From Panonychus citri (Eukaryota > Arthropoda > Arachnida > Trombidiformes > Tetranychidae), in the NCBI RefSeq assembly GCF_014898815.1, contig NW_026515541.1, positions 1,054,001 to 1,118,000 on the forward strand: DNA of 64,000 nucleotides, in the 5' to 3' direction. A model generated the notes under the pieces. It searched no databases. It saw only the letters and a list, made by a program, of their open reading frames with translations, and was not told the origin of the DNA. Made by a program: the position numbers and the translations under genes. The stretch's first letter is position 1. Each line of letters opens with the position of its first letter. Shown here one piece after another: positions 12,544 through 21,574 of the stretch.

Positions 12544-15500
12544 TTAATTTTCTTTTATATCAAATGTATATTGTTGTTTGAGTTGAAGTCGATCTCTTGT
12601 CCAATTAAAATTTCCAACAGAAAATGATTCTGATGGGGACAAGATGAATGGATTATTTGGACAAGTATAATTTTTTCCATCGATCGTTATATTTCGATTG
12701 ATACAAAAAATATGGATGTTTTTGTAACCAAAGATTACTTGAGAAAACGAAAGTTTTGGCTTCGTAGGTGAGCAGTCAGAAATTTTCCAATAAGCATTTG
12801 TTTCTTGCAAAGTCTCAGCTTCATCACAATGAAAGTACTCATCAGTTGGGGCTGGAGCAGATACAGCTTTGATTTTGTTAGTTTGTACCGGACACAATTG
12901 TTTTGAGTATAAATCTAACAAGAATGTTTTTGGGCCAATATAATCCACCATACAGTACGATTGATTAATTAGTTTAACCAATTTGTTGAATGTTTCGATT
13001 TCAACAAAAGTCTTGTTTTCACTTATGATTGGTACACTATAGTCAAGGGTTATTGAATTATCATTATTATGATTACAACTGAATGTCTTTGTTTTTAGAA
13101 CCGGGCATCGATTCTTGCAAGGTGGATCTAGTTTTAGTGAATTATAGAGTTCATTTAGATTTCCAGTACTTTTGAAATTACTTATTGCTCTAGAGATATG
13201 AGTGAACCGTTGGATAAGTTCAATGAAATCGATGAATAGGGTTGACATTACTTCTTCCAATCTATTCACTCTCATTTCTAATTTCTCTAAACTCTCAACA
13301 ATAGTGTGAATATTCTTTGTTATATTACTAACAACTTTTGAAATTGATTCATCGTTGAATCTCGTAGCATTAGCTGTTCTTAAGATGTCATTACGGACGG
13401 ACGAGATCTCGCTTCTATAAATTGAAGTTTTTTCTCCACTCCAAATCTGGACGATTGATGGTACAACTAACGATACACCAACGAATATCAGAGAGGAGGC
13501 TAAAAAGGCACTTCTCTTTCGAGTTTGTTTGTATTCTTTACACAGGTTTTTGACGGGTCTGATAAAATGTTCATCGTACATGGTTTTACATTTTCGTTTT
13601 AGCGATGATACTATTTCTGCCTTTTTAGACGTTTGAGTGTTGAGCTGAAAGATCGGGTTTACCGTAGTTACAAAGTCAGTATATATTTCGTCATTTTGGA
13701 TATTTGGCGCTTTGTTGTTTAGTTTCTTTTTCAAGAATTTCATCAGAGTAATGCAAGAATAAGGGGAGAATTTGCAAAATTCTTTTGTAGGTGGACATTG
13801 ATGTTGATTAAGAGATTGAAATCCATTTATTGTTTCGTTTTTGTAACTGAATTTACTTATTGTAGCATCATAGAAACATTCTTGAGTTAATGATCTTTTA
13901 TTTGTCTCTTTGGGTTCATCAGCTGAATACGAAACATTAGGGAAAAGAGCTTCACATGGATCGACAATCACAAGTATGTGTTGGACGTCAGAACGCCCAA
14001 TTTCTACTTTGGTGTCTAAATAATTTAACACGTAATCACTCGAAGGGACAAAGTTCATTTTTGCTTGCACACGAAACGAGAGAAGTAACAGCGATGTGAA
14101 TATACAACTTAACCGCGAAAACTTTTTCTTGTGATTTAAAAAGTTGATATGTTTACTTTTTTTTGTAGTTAATTTACGTTTGTGAGAGACACCATCGAGC
14201 AGCTCTTCGTCTGACATTTCTTCCGCCGTCGATTCTGGTTCAGTTGAGGCTTCTGAATCGACTAAATTTCCAAAAGGATCAGGTACATCTAAGTCTCGAA
14301 GATTCCTCGGTTCATATTTTTTTAGTCGTTCTACATTGTAAGGTTCGAAGCTTGAATCGTTAACAAAATAACTATTGTTTCCGATTTTTCGTGTAACCTT
14401 GTAGGGTCCTCGGTAAGCTTGGGTAAACTTTTGTGGTTTTGGGAGGATCTGAACAAGTACCAAATCACCGATGTTAAATTGAACATCACGATGATTATTA
14501 TCATATTCAATTTTTTGTTTCCCCTTTTCGTGTTCTGCATATTGTCTTGCTAATGCTCTCATCTTTGGCCATTCGTCGCGTAACAATTTGTCATAGTCTT
14601 TCAGGTCGCGATATTTTGTCTTAGGAATATCGTTAAAGTCATTCGGCATGATTGGTTCCCTTGCATGTAACATAAAATAAGGGGAACAGCCAAGAGTTTT
14701 ATTGTTTGAAATATTATAACAGAAGGTGGCGAGTGACAAATAACTATGCCATTCTGTGGGCCTCTTTGTATAATGGGTGATAATATTTGTAATTAGTCCG
14801 TTGACTTTTTCTACTTGACCGTTAGTTTTTGGATGATACGCAGTGGAATGCACATGTTTCATATTTAACCGCCACGTTAGTCCAGCGATAACATTGTTTA
14901 GGAACCCAGTTCCCCTGTCAGAAATCAACATTTCCGGTGCTCCATGTCTGAGGATTATTTTTTCCATAAGAAAAATAGCCACAGTCCGAGCACTACAATC
15001 AACCGTTTTTTCAGTTTCAGCATATTTAGTAAATAAATCGACGAAAACTATTATGTATCTTTCACCACCAGGGGCAACATCTCTAAATGGTCCAACAAAA
15101 TCAATGCCGACTTTTTCGAATGGTCTTGTGGTTATTATTGGATTGAGTAGGCCCTTGGGTAACATGTGTTCAATTTTAACTAATTGACAGCTTTCGCAAG
15201 TACTGACATATTTTGAAATGAAACTAGACATTCTGGGCCAATAATATTTCTGTGAGATATTTGCGAATGTTTTTTGTATGCCCCCATGACCAGCGGTGGC
15301 ATCATCATGGTATCTTTTACAAATTTCCAATCTTAATTTGTTTGGTATTACAAGGGCAAAATATTCTCGATATTTTCCTCTCATTTTTCTGTATAATATG
15401 TTATCTTCAAGATGATATTTGTTTAATCTTCTCTGTGCTCGTTTTGATAATTTTGACCAATTTTTCAGTTGATCAATTATCACATTTATCCATTGGTCTT

Positions 15501-18500
15501 CTTTTTGAGCAACAGCAATTGATTCACTTTGTTCGTCCTGAACTAAGGCGGCAATGTTGATGACTAGTATTCTAGTCTCTAAGGGGTGTTTGATTTCATT
15601 GACTGAAGTGTCAATTGGAAAGCGAGAGAGACAATCAACGTCTCTGTGAGTTGCACCACTCTTATAAAGAACATCAAAATTAAATTCTTGTAATAAGAGT
15701 GTATATCTCATTAATCGTGGGGGCAATTTAGCTTTTGACTTAAGAAAGCAAAGGGCGCAGTTGTCAGTGTAAATTTCGAAGTAAATTCCTTCAAGATACT
15801 GTCGAAATTTTTCAACAGCAAAGATTATAGCCAAACATTCTCTATCGGCGATTCCATAATTTTTTTCGGCTCCTCTAAGGAGCCTACTAGCATAAGCGAC
15901 TGGTCTGAAATGTTCTCCAGACTTTTGGAGTAGAATAGCTCCTAATCCAACATCAGAAGCATCTGTACGGAGTTGAGTGGGTTGTGTTGGATCAAAATGT
16001 AATAAAATTTGATCGGAAATCAATAAATCTTTTAGCAATTGAAAAGATTTCTCTTGTTCTTCTGTCCAAAGAAATCGGACATTATTCTTCGTTAATCTTG
16101 TTAAAGGTTCAGCAATTTTTGAAAAATCTTGGACATGCCTACGGTAATAAGAGCAAAGTCCAACAAATGATCTTATTTCGGTTATTGTTTTTGGTTGAGG
16201 TGCAAGCTTAATAGCCGAAACTTTATCTGGATCAGGCCGTTGACCATTTTCATCAACTATAAAGCCTAGATACAGTATTTTTGTTTGGAAAAAATGGCAT
16301 TTACTCGGTTTTAGTTTTAAGTTGTTTCGAATTAATCTAGTAAAAACCTGTTGTAGATCATCGAAGTGCTCCTCGATTGTTTTCGAAAAGACGACAATAT
16401 CATCTAAGTAAACAAGAACTTTAGAATATCTCATCCCGGAGAATACTGTATTCATTGTTCGGCAAAAGGTTGCGGGTGCGTTTACAAGTCCAAATGGCAT
16501 TCGAACAAATTCCCATATTCCTTCTGTTGTGATAAATGCTGTTTTTGCAATGTCTTCTTGAGCAACTTTGATTTGATAATAACCAGAACGTAGATCTAAT
16601 GAGCTGAAAATTTTCGCTCCTGCCAAAGAATCTAAAGATAAGGAAATATCTTGGATTGGGTATACATCTCGTTTTGTTATTGCATTGAGCTTACGATAAT
16701 CAACACAGAATCTTAATTCACCAGTTTTTTTCGGTACAATTACTACAGGTGATGCCCAAGGAGAGAAAGATGGTCGGATGAATCCACACTCGAGTAGATT
16801 ATTTATAATTTCTTGCGACTTCTCTCTCAATGCGATGGACTGACGGTAAGGGTTTGCGTGTATCGGTGGCTCATCACCAGTGTCAATTTTATGTTCGTAC
16901 AGTTCAGTTGTTGATAATTCATGATCGGAAACAGCAAAAACATTTCTATGTTTATTCACCAAATTCTGAAATCGATCCTGATGTTCTTTCTTCAACTTTC
17001 CAACGTTGAGTTCGAGAATCGAAATTGGTTCAGGTGATTTTTCAAAATTTAAGTTCATTATTACAAGTTGTTCTCCAGTTTCGGTTAAAATTTTAGTATC
17101 AGATTCATAATCGTTTGGGATTGAAGCAATGAAAATTTTCTTTTCTTTTACATTAATTATCAAGTCAGCAAGTTCTGATATGTCCTGACCAATCAATAGG
17201 TCAACATCAGCTGGTAATTCACTGATCACCATCACATTAGACTTAATGTTTACATTACTCACTCCATCGGCTACATTAATGTCCACTTTGGCCTGCCCCA
17301 CAGGTTTTATTGGCTTATTATCCGCAGCGGTTGTGGGTGGACCAGTGTATCTTTTTATTTCAACGTCAAGCTTGGATATCGCTTTCAAAGTCATAACTGA
17401 TAGCTCAGCCCCAGTGTCAACCATTGCTTTCATTTTTTGACCATTGACCAATACCTCAATTATTATTAGTCGATTTTTTTCTGCCTCTAGGTTGGTAACC
17501 ACGATATTTATTGTTCTAGAAGCACTAGTAATTTGAGGGGTCCAATCGTCTGTTTCAGGTTCTATATTATACGCTTCTTCAACTTCTTGTTGGGTTTCTT
17601 GCGTTATTACAAAGTTTCGTTTATTCTGGTTATCTCTATTTTGATTATATTTTTGTATTAATTTTTGACAATTTGATTTGTAGTGTCCTGGCTCCTTACA
17701 ATAGTAACAATAGATCTCATTTGGATCGAAAGGTTGAGAGGTCGATGGTTGATTTTGATCAAAAGGAGAAAAATTATAACCTTGTTGGTGGGTTTGTTGG
17801 TTATTAAAGTCTTGTTGTTGATATTGTGCTTGATTATTTTGAGGGTGCAATTTGTTTCTATAACCTTGTGGATTTCGCTGAGGTCTAAATGTATTGTTGA
17901 GATTATGAAAACCTTGTGTGTTTTGTTGTTGTTGGAATTGATTATTTTGTCCTTGATCATTTGAGTTCGTATTATTCTTTTGAAATTGCATCGGTTGACT
18001 CTGATCATTGTAGTTCGTATAATTCTGTTGGAAACTATTACGTGGTTGAAATTGATTGTTGAAACCTTGTAAATTTTGTTGTTGAAATTGATTATTGAAA
18101 GCTTGAAAATTTTGTGGGTTTTGTTGTTGAAATTGGTTGTTAAAATTGTAGCCAGGGTATCTTCTTCTATTGTAGAAATAGGTGTTCGAATTTGGATTCG
18201 AGGTTATTAATTTCTCATCAAAATTTCCTTGTCTTGGTCTCATATTCCGATGTTGGTCGAATTTGTTCTTTTGATAATAAAACTCAGCCTCTTCGGCCAA
18301 ATTTTTCATTTCATCCAAAGAATTGACTTTGGTCAACGCAATATAATTCAGTATTCCGGGTAACAATCCATTTTTAATATATTGAATTTTTTCTTCCAAT
18401 TCCATATTAGCATCAAGTTTCGCACACAAGCCTATCATCTCAAATATGTATGATCGGACATCTTGACTTTCAGATTGTTTTTTGTTTTCGATTCTCATTC

Positions 18501-18867
18501 TGAGTGTATTTCTTCGGAACGAGGTCTTTTTAAAAGCTAAGATTAATTTTGCTTTTAAGTCATCGTAAGTTGTTGGTCTTTGACCAATGGGTTTAGAACG
18601 TATACTCCCGGTATACCAATCTTTTGCTGGTCCTTTTAAATATAAAGGTAATCGTCGGAATCGGTCAATATCGTCTAATCCAGCAGCTTCGGTGATTTGT
18701 TCGAATTCATCAATCCATTCAGCGACTTCGTTATTAACTCCATTAAAGTCTTTAATATTATTCAGAAGGGTATCTGAATAATTTCTCCTTACTACATCTC
18801 GAACGGGTGATTTAGATTTACTTCTCTCGCTTTTCCCAATAGGGTTTAGGGTTGATGGTTCACTCAT
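12544..18867 (-). CDS. Gag-Pol-Env polyprotein of gypsy/errantivirus-like element (2107 aa)
   Basis: One uninterrupted frame from ATG 18867 to TAA 12544. Gag occupies roughly aa 30-210 (capsid-like helical domain), then a Gln/Asn-rich stretch and a CCHC knuckle near aa 387-400. The aspartic protease has DTGA near aa 484. Reverse transcriptase has YLDD near aa 820. RNase H has TDAS near aa 969. Integrase has its HHCC finger around aa 1190-1227 and D, D, E near aa 1254, 1314 and 1352. The env-like part starts with a signal-peptide-like stretch near aa 1587, has a basic Arg-Lys-Arg cleavage-type site near aa 1783 followed by a hydrophobic fusion-peptide-like segment, and then a probable coiled coil. 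Gypsy-group elements usually separate gag from pol by a frameshift and make env from spliced RNA; here all three are fused in frame. No internal break is seen in 6.3 kb, so the element may be competent for transposition. Confidence 0.96.
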   Translation of the reverse strand: MSEPSTLNPIGKSERSKSKSPVRDVVRRNYSDTLLNNIKDFNGVNNEVAEWIDEFEQITEAAGLDDIDRFRRLPLYLKGPAKDWYTGSIRSKPIGQRPTTYDDLKAKLILAFKKTSFRRNTLRMRIENKKQSESQDVRSYIFEMIGLCAKLDANMELEEKIQYIKNGLLPGILNYIALTKVNSLDEMKNLAEEAEFYYQKNKFDQHRNMRPRQGNFDEKLITSNPNSNTYFYNRRRYPGYNFNNQFQQQNPQNFQAFNNQFQQQNLQGFNNQFQPRNSFQQNYTNYNDQSQPMQFQKNNTNSNDQGQNNQFQQQQNTQGFHNLNNTFRPQRNPQGYRNKLHPQNNQAQYQQQDFNNQQTHQQGYNFSPFDQNQPSTSQPFDPNEIYCYYCKEPGHYKSNCQKLIQKYNQNRDNQNKRNFVITQETQQEVEEAYNIEPETDDWTPQITSASRTINIVVTNLEAEKNRLIIIEVLVNGQKMKAMVDTGAELSVMTLKAISKLDVEIKRYTGPPTTAADNKPIKPVGQAKVDINVADGVSNVNIKSNVMVISELPADVDLLIGQDISELADLIINVKEKKIFIASIPNDYESDTKILTETGEQLVIMNLNFEKSPEPISILELNVGKLKKEHQDRFQNLVNKHRNVFAVSDHELSTTELYEHKIDTGDEPPIHANPYRQSIALREKSQEIINNLLECGFIRPSFSPWASPVVIVPKKTGELRFCVDYRKLNAITKRDVYPIQDISLSLDSLAGAKIFSSLDLRSGYYQIKVAQEDIAKTAFITTEGIWEFVRMPFGLVNAPATFCRTMNTVFSGMRYSKVLVYLDDIVVFSKTIEEHFDDLQQVFTRLIRNNLKLKPSKCHFFQTKILYLGFIVDENGQRPDPDKVSAIKLAPQPKTITEIRSFVGLCSYYRRHVQDFSKIAEPLTRLTKNNVRFLWTEEQEKSFQLLKDLLISDQILLHFDPTQPTQLRTDASDVGLGAILLQKSGEHFRPVAYASRLLRGAEKNYGIADRECLAIIFAVEKFRQYLEGIYFEIYTDNCALCFLKSKAKLPPRLMRYTLLLQEFNFDVLYKSGATHRDVDCLSRFPIDTSVNEIKHPLETRILVINIAALVQDEQSESIAVAQKEDQWINVIIDQLKNWSKLSKRAQRRLNKYHLEDNILYRKMRGKYREYFALVIPNKLRLEICKRYHDDATAGHGGIQKTFANISQKYYWPRMSSFISKYVSTCESCQLVKIEHMLPKGLLNPIITTRPFEKVGIDFVGPFRDVAPGGERYIIVFVDLFTKYAETEKTVDCSARTVAIFLMEKIILRHGAPEMLISDRGTGFLNNVIAGLTWRLNMKHVHSTAYHPKTNGQVEKVNGLITNIITHYTKRPTEWHSYLSLATFCYNISNNKTLGCSPYFMLHAREPIMPNDFNDIPKTKYRDLKDYDKLLRDEWPKMRALARQYAEHEKGKQKIEYDNNHRDVQFNIGDLVLVQILPKPQKFTQAYRGPYKVTRKIGNNSYFVNDSSFEPYNVERLKKYEPRNLRDLDVPDPFGNLVDSEASTEPESTAEEMSDEELLDGVSHKRKLTTKKSKHINFLNHKKKFSRLSCIFTSLLLLSFRVQAKMNFVPSSDYVLNYLDTKVEIGRSDVQHILVIVDPCEALFPNVSYSADEPKETNKRSLTQECFYDATISKFSYKNETINGFQSLNQHQCPPTKEFCKFSPYSCITLMKFLKKKLNNKAPNIQNDEIYTDFVTTVNPIFQLNTQTSKKAEIVSSLKRKCKTMYDEHFIRPVKNLCKEYKQTRKRSAFLASSLIFVGVSLVVPSIVQIWSGEKTSIYRSEISSVRNDILRTANATRFNDESISKVVSNITKNIHTIVESLEKLEMRVNRLEEVMSTLFIDFIELIQRFTHISRAISNFKSTGNLNELYNSLKLDPPCKNRCPVLKTKTFSCNHNNDNSITLDYSVPIISENKTFVEIETFNKLVKLINQSYCMVDYIGPKTFLLDLYSKQLCPVQTNKIKAVSAPAPTDEYFHCDEAETLQETNAYWKISDCSPTKPKLSFSQVIFGYKNIHIFCINRNITIDGKNYTCPNNPFILSPSESFSVGNFNWTRDRLQLKQQYTFDIKEN

Positions 18868-19140
18868 GATTAATCAATTAGACAGAAATAGCAGAGACCA
18901 ATTTTTAAATCGAATGATATTTAGAGATATTAATTGTTTACCAGAATAAGATAATTAAACAAATCACTAACATAAAAGTTTTGCACATCTTTAATATATC
19001 ATGCATCGAGTCGAACAAGGATACTAAACTTATAAATTTCAACTATGAACCAAATAAATATGAGAATGAATGGTAACAATAGTAAGATAAGAATGATCAC
19101 CTTTTTCCCTGTGATTGACAGTTTTGACATTCAATAAACA
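18868..19140 (-). other. Element leader between gag start and tandem array
   Basis: Untranslated leader of about 270 bp with no open frame of note. The gag ATG at 18867 is the first Met of the long frame. Confidence 0.6.
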
Positions 19141-20436
19141 GATGGAACACAATTGGAACTAATAACTAAGTTACTCAATTGTTTCGACAAATTAATCACC
19201 AATAACACAAATGAAACACAATTGTAACTAATAACTAAGTTAATCAATTGTTTCGACAAATTAATCACCAATAACACAAATGAAACACAATTGGAACTAA
19301 TAACTAAGTTACTCAATTGTTTCGACAAATTAATCTCCAATAACACAAATGAAACACAATTGTAACTAATAACTAAGTTAATCAATTGTTTCGACAAATT
19401 AATCACCAATAACACAAATGAAACACAATTGGAACTAATAACTAAGTTACTCAATTGTTTCGACAAATTAATCACCAATAACACAAATGAAACACAATTG
19501 TAACTAATAACTAAGTTAGTCAATTGTTTCGACAAATTAATCACCAATAACACAAATGAAACACAATTGAACTAATAACTAAGTTACTCAATTGTTTCGA
19601 CAAATTAATCACCACGAAGATAAATGAAGCACAAGTGTAACTAATAACTAAGTTACTCAATTGTTTCGACAAATTAATCACCACGAAGATAAATGAAGCA
19701 CAAGTGTAACTAATAACTAAGTTACTCAATTGTTTCGACAAATTAATCACAATAACAAATGAAACACAATTGGAACTAATAACTAAGTTACTCAATTGTT
19801 TCGACAAATTAATCACCAATAACACAAATGAAACACAATTGTAACTAATAACTAAGTTAATCAATTGTTTCGACAAATTAATCACCAATAACACAAATGA
19901 AACACAATTGTAACTAATAACTAAGTTAGTCAATTGTTTCGACAAATTAATCACCAATAACACAAATGAAACACAATTGGAACTAATAACTAAGTTACTC
20001 AATTGTTTCGACAAATTAATCACCAATAACACAAATGAAACACAATTGTAACTAATAACTAAGTTAATCAATTGTTTCGACAAATTAATCTCCAATAACA
20101 CAAATGAAACACAATTGTAACTAATAACTAAGTTAATCAATTGTTTCGACAAATTAATCACCAATAACACAAATGAAACACAATTGTAACTAATAACTAA
20201 GTTAATCAATTGTTTCGACAAATTAATCTCCAATAACACAAATGAAACACAATTGTAACTAATAACTAAGTTAATCAATTGTTTCGACAAATTAATCACC
20301 AATAACACAAATGAAACGCAATTGTAACTAATAACTAAGTTAATCAATTGTTTCGACAAATTAATCACCAATAACACAAATGAAACACAATTGTAACTAA
20401 TAACTAAGTTAATCAATTGTTTCGACAAATTAATCA
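19141..20436 (-). repeat. 69-bp tandem array, about 19 copies, in retroelement leader
   Basis: Nineteen copies can be counted by the recurring GTTTCGACAAATTAATC. The period is 69 bp; one unit is 68 bp and one about 66 bp. Each unit carries two CAATTG palindromes. Two main variants (GGAACT..TTACTC and GTAACT..TTAATC on the plus strand) alternate in the left part, forming a 138-bp higher-order unit, and two adjacent units near 19605-19740 are more diverged. Because 69 is divisible by three, the array reads open on the minus strand as a 23-residue hydrophobic repeat, most likely a by-product. The position between the 5' LTR and gag matches that of the Su(Hw)-site insulator in Drosophila gypsy (established knowledge). 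A regulatory role here is inference. Confidence 0.95.
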
Positions 20437-21240
20437 CTATTATATTTGGAACACATTAGTAAAATTGGTGATTGTTCATCTATTGTTGCATTTCAGACTT
20501 ATCTTAATATAACTTGTTCATATCATCAATAGCGTATTCATTGATGTGTGATAACTTGAAACTGAACTTGAACTTATTTTCTTTCTTAATACTTATCGTA
20601 CAATGTTGTGGATTTTCTTTGCTAATAAAATGATCGATTAGTGTGCAATCAATCATCGATTTTCATTCATTGGGATAGTTCAAATATCAATTATCTAATA
20701 ATCGAATTTAAATAAAAATCGATTTTCAAACAAAGAGACGATTTTTTTTTGTCGTTCCATAAGATATTTGCATTTTTCAATAATTCACCGATTCTTTATA
20801 TGGTAAAACGAAAGTTATTGTTATCACTTACAGTAGTGGCCAATTTTCCAAATGAATTATCGGCTAATGTTATTTTGATGATCACCAATCGCCAATTTCC
20901 TCCTTCCTTTTGTTGGTTATATTTATTTTATTTTTCCTTTTACAATGTATATTCAAGATTATTTCAGAGAGAAATTACAAATGATAGAAAGATAAAGCTG
21001 AGTAGAAGGAGAATAGCTCGAGAAATAAAATGGGATAAATAGGGTTAAATAGGGTTAAAGGGTGTGAGGACACAGCAAAATTACGGTCAAGTAATTAATG
21101 GATAGTAATTTTCACTTATTTTAAGATGAACTCAAATGAACTTAGCACTACTGGGTCATTCCCATAAAGTTGATTATTAAATTCACAATAATCATTGACT
21201 AATCATTGATTTTATATGATGTTATATGATTAACAAAAAT
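20437..21240 (-). other. Element 5' leader, no gene
   Basis: AT-rich leader between the primer binding site and the tandem array. The 97-codon plus-strand frame at 20749-21042 lies antisense to the element and shows no domain. Confidence 0.6.
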
Positions 21241-21258
21241 CACGTCCTGGGGTCACCA
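21241..21258 (-). promoter_or_regulatory. Primer binding site, tRNA-Trp-like
   Basis: Four bases inside the 5' LTR the minus strand reads TGGTGACCCCAGGACGTG. TGGTGACCCC followed by GACGTGATT is the tRNA-Trp-type primer site known from alpharetroviruses. The element matches this apart from two extra bases (AG) in the middle. TGG complements the universal tRNA CCA end. The exact primer tRNA is inferred. Confidence 0.75.
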
Positions 21259-21262
21259 TAAT

Positions 21263-21532
21263 TGTTTCAACAAAACACCTTAATTAATTTTCATTTAAAT
21301 GATTTAATAAAAACTCTTAGAAATGACACGAAATTACATTATTAATTTTTGAAGTATATCTATACTTGGGTTGTTGCCAACTGGCCTTTTTTTTCAAAAA
21401 TGGAGGATGAGGATGAAGATAGTGACGAGGGAGCGAGGAAGAAGGGAGAGAGAAAGAGGGAAAAATTTGGTTGATGATGATGACGGTACCAGGTGGATAA
21501 ACTTGTTTATCCACCTGGTTGAAATTATTAAG

Positions 21533-21535
<3 letters not shown>
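21263..21535 (-). repeat. 5' LTR (273 bp)
   Basis: Identical by eye to 10108-10380, with the same 14-bp-stem dyad at 21488-21519. In element sense it runs TGTCTT to GAAACA and should contain the element promoter. It is followed by four bases and the primer binding site. Confidence 0.96.

Positions 21536-21571
<36 letters not shown>
21536..21571. repeat. (GA)n microsatellite flanking the retroelement
   Basis: This run and the shorter GA run at 10095-10107 are the two halves of one microsatellite split by the insertion. Confidence 0.93.

Positions 21572-21574
<3 letters not shown>

Larger units (their letters stand above)
10108..21535 (-). mobile_element. Complete gypsy/errantivirus-like LTR retrotransposon (11,428 bp)
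   Basis: The element is bounded by two 273-bp direct repeats that begin TG and end CA and look identical by eye. All genes lie on the minus strand, so the 5' LTR is at the right end. The order is 5' LTR, primer binding site, leader with a 69-bp tandem array, gag-pol-env in one frame, a membrane-anchor segment behind a stop, a broken zinc-knuckle/exonuclease region, and the 3' LTR. The flanks are GA microsatellite on both sides, with AGAG at 10104-10107 and 21536-21539, which fits a 4-bp target duplication although the repeat hides its exact limits. Integrase-after-RNase-H order places it in Ty3/gypsy. An env-like segment with signal peptide, basic cleavage site and hydrophobic stretch suggests an errantivirus-type element. 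Identical LTRs imply very recent insertion. Confidence 0.95.

Noticed and set aside
14331..14540. Several ORFs inside gag-pol-env in other frames (for example here, 14843-15187, 17658-18008)
   Set aside because: Shadows of the 2107-codon frame, which has clear domains.
19141..20436. CRISPR-like array
   Set aside because: Eukaryotic context, no unique spacers, whole 69-bp unit repeated head to tail.
19131..20437. Two long minus-strand ORFs (140 and 298 codons) as protein genes
   Set aside because: They consist only of the 69-bp repeat read in phase; openness follows from a period divisible by three. Kept as repeat.
20749..21042. 97-codon plus-strand ORF in the retroelement leader
   Set aside because: Antisense to the element, no recognisable domain, composition like the surrounding DNA.
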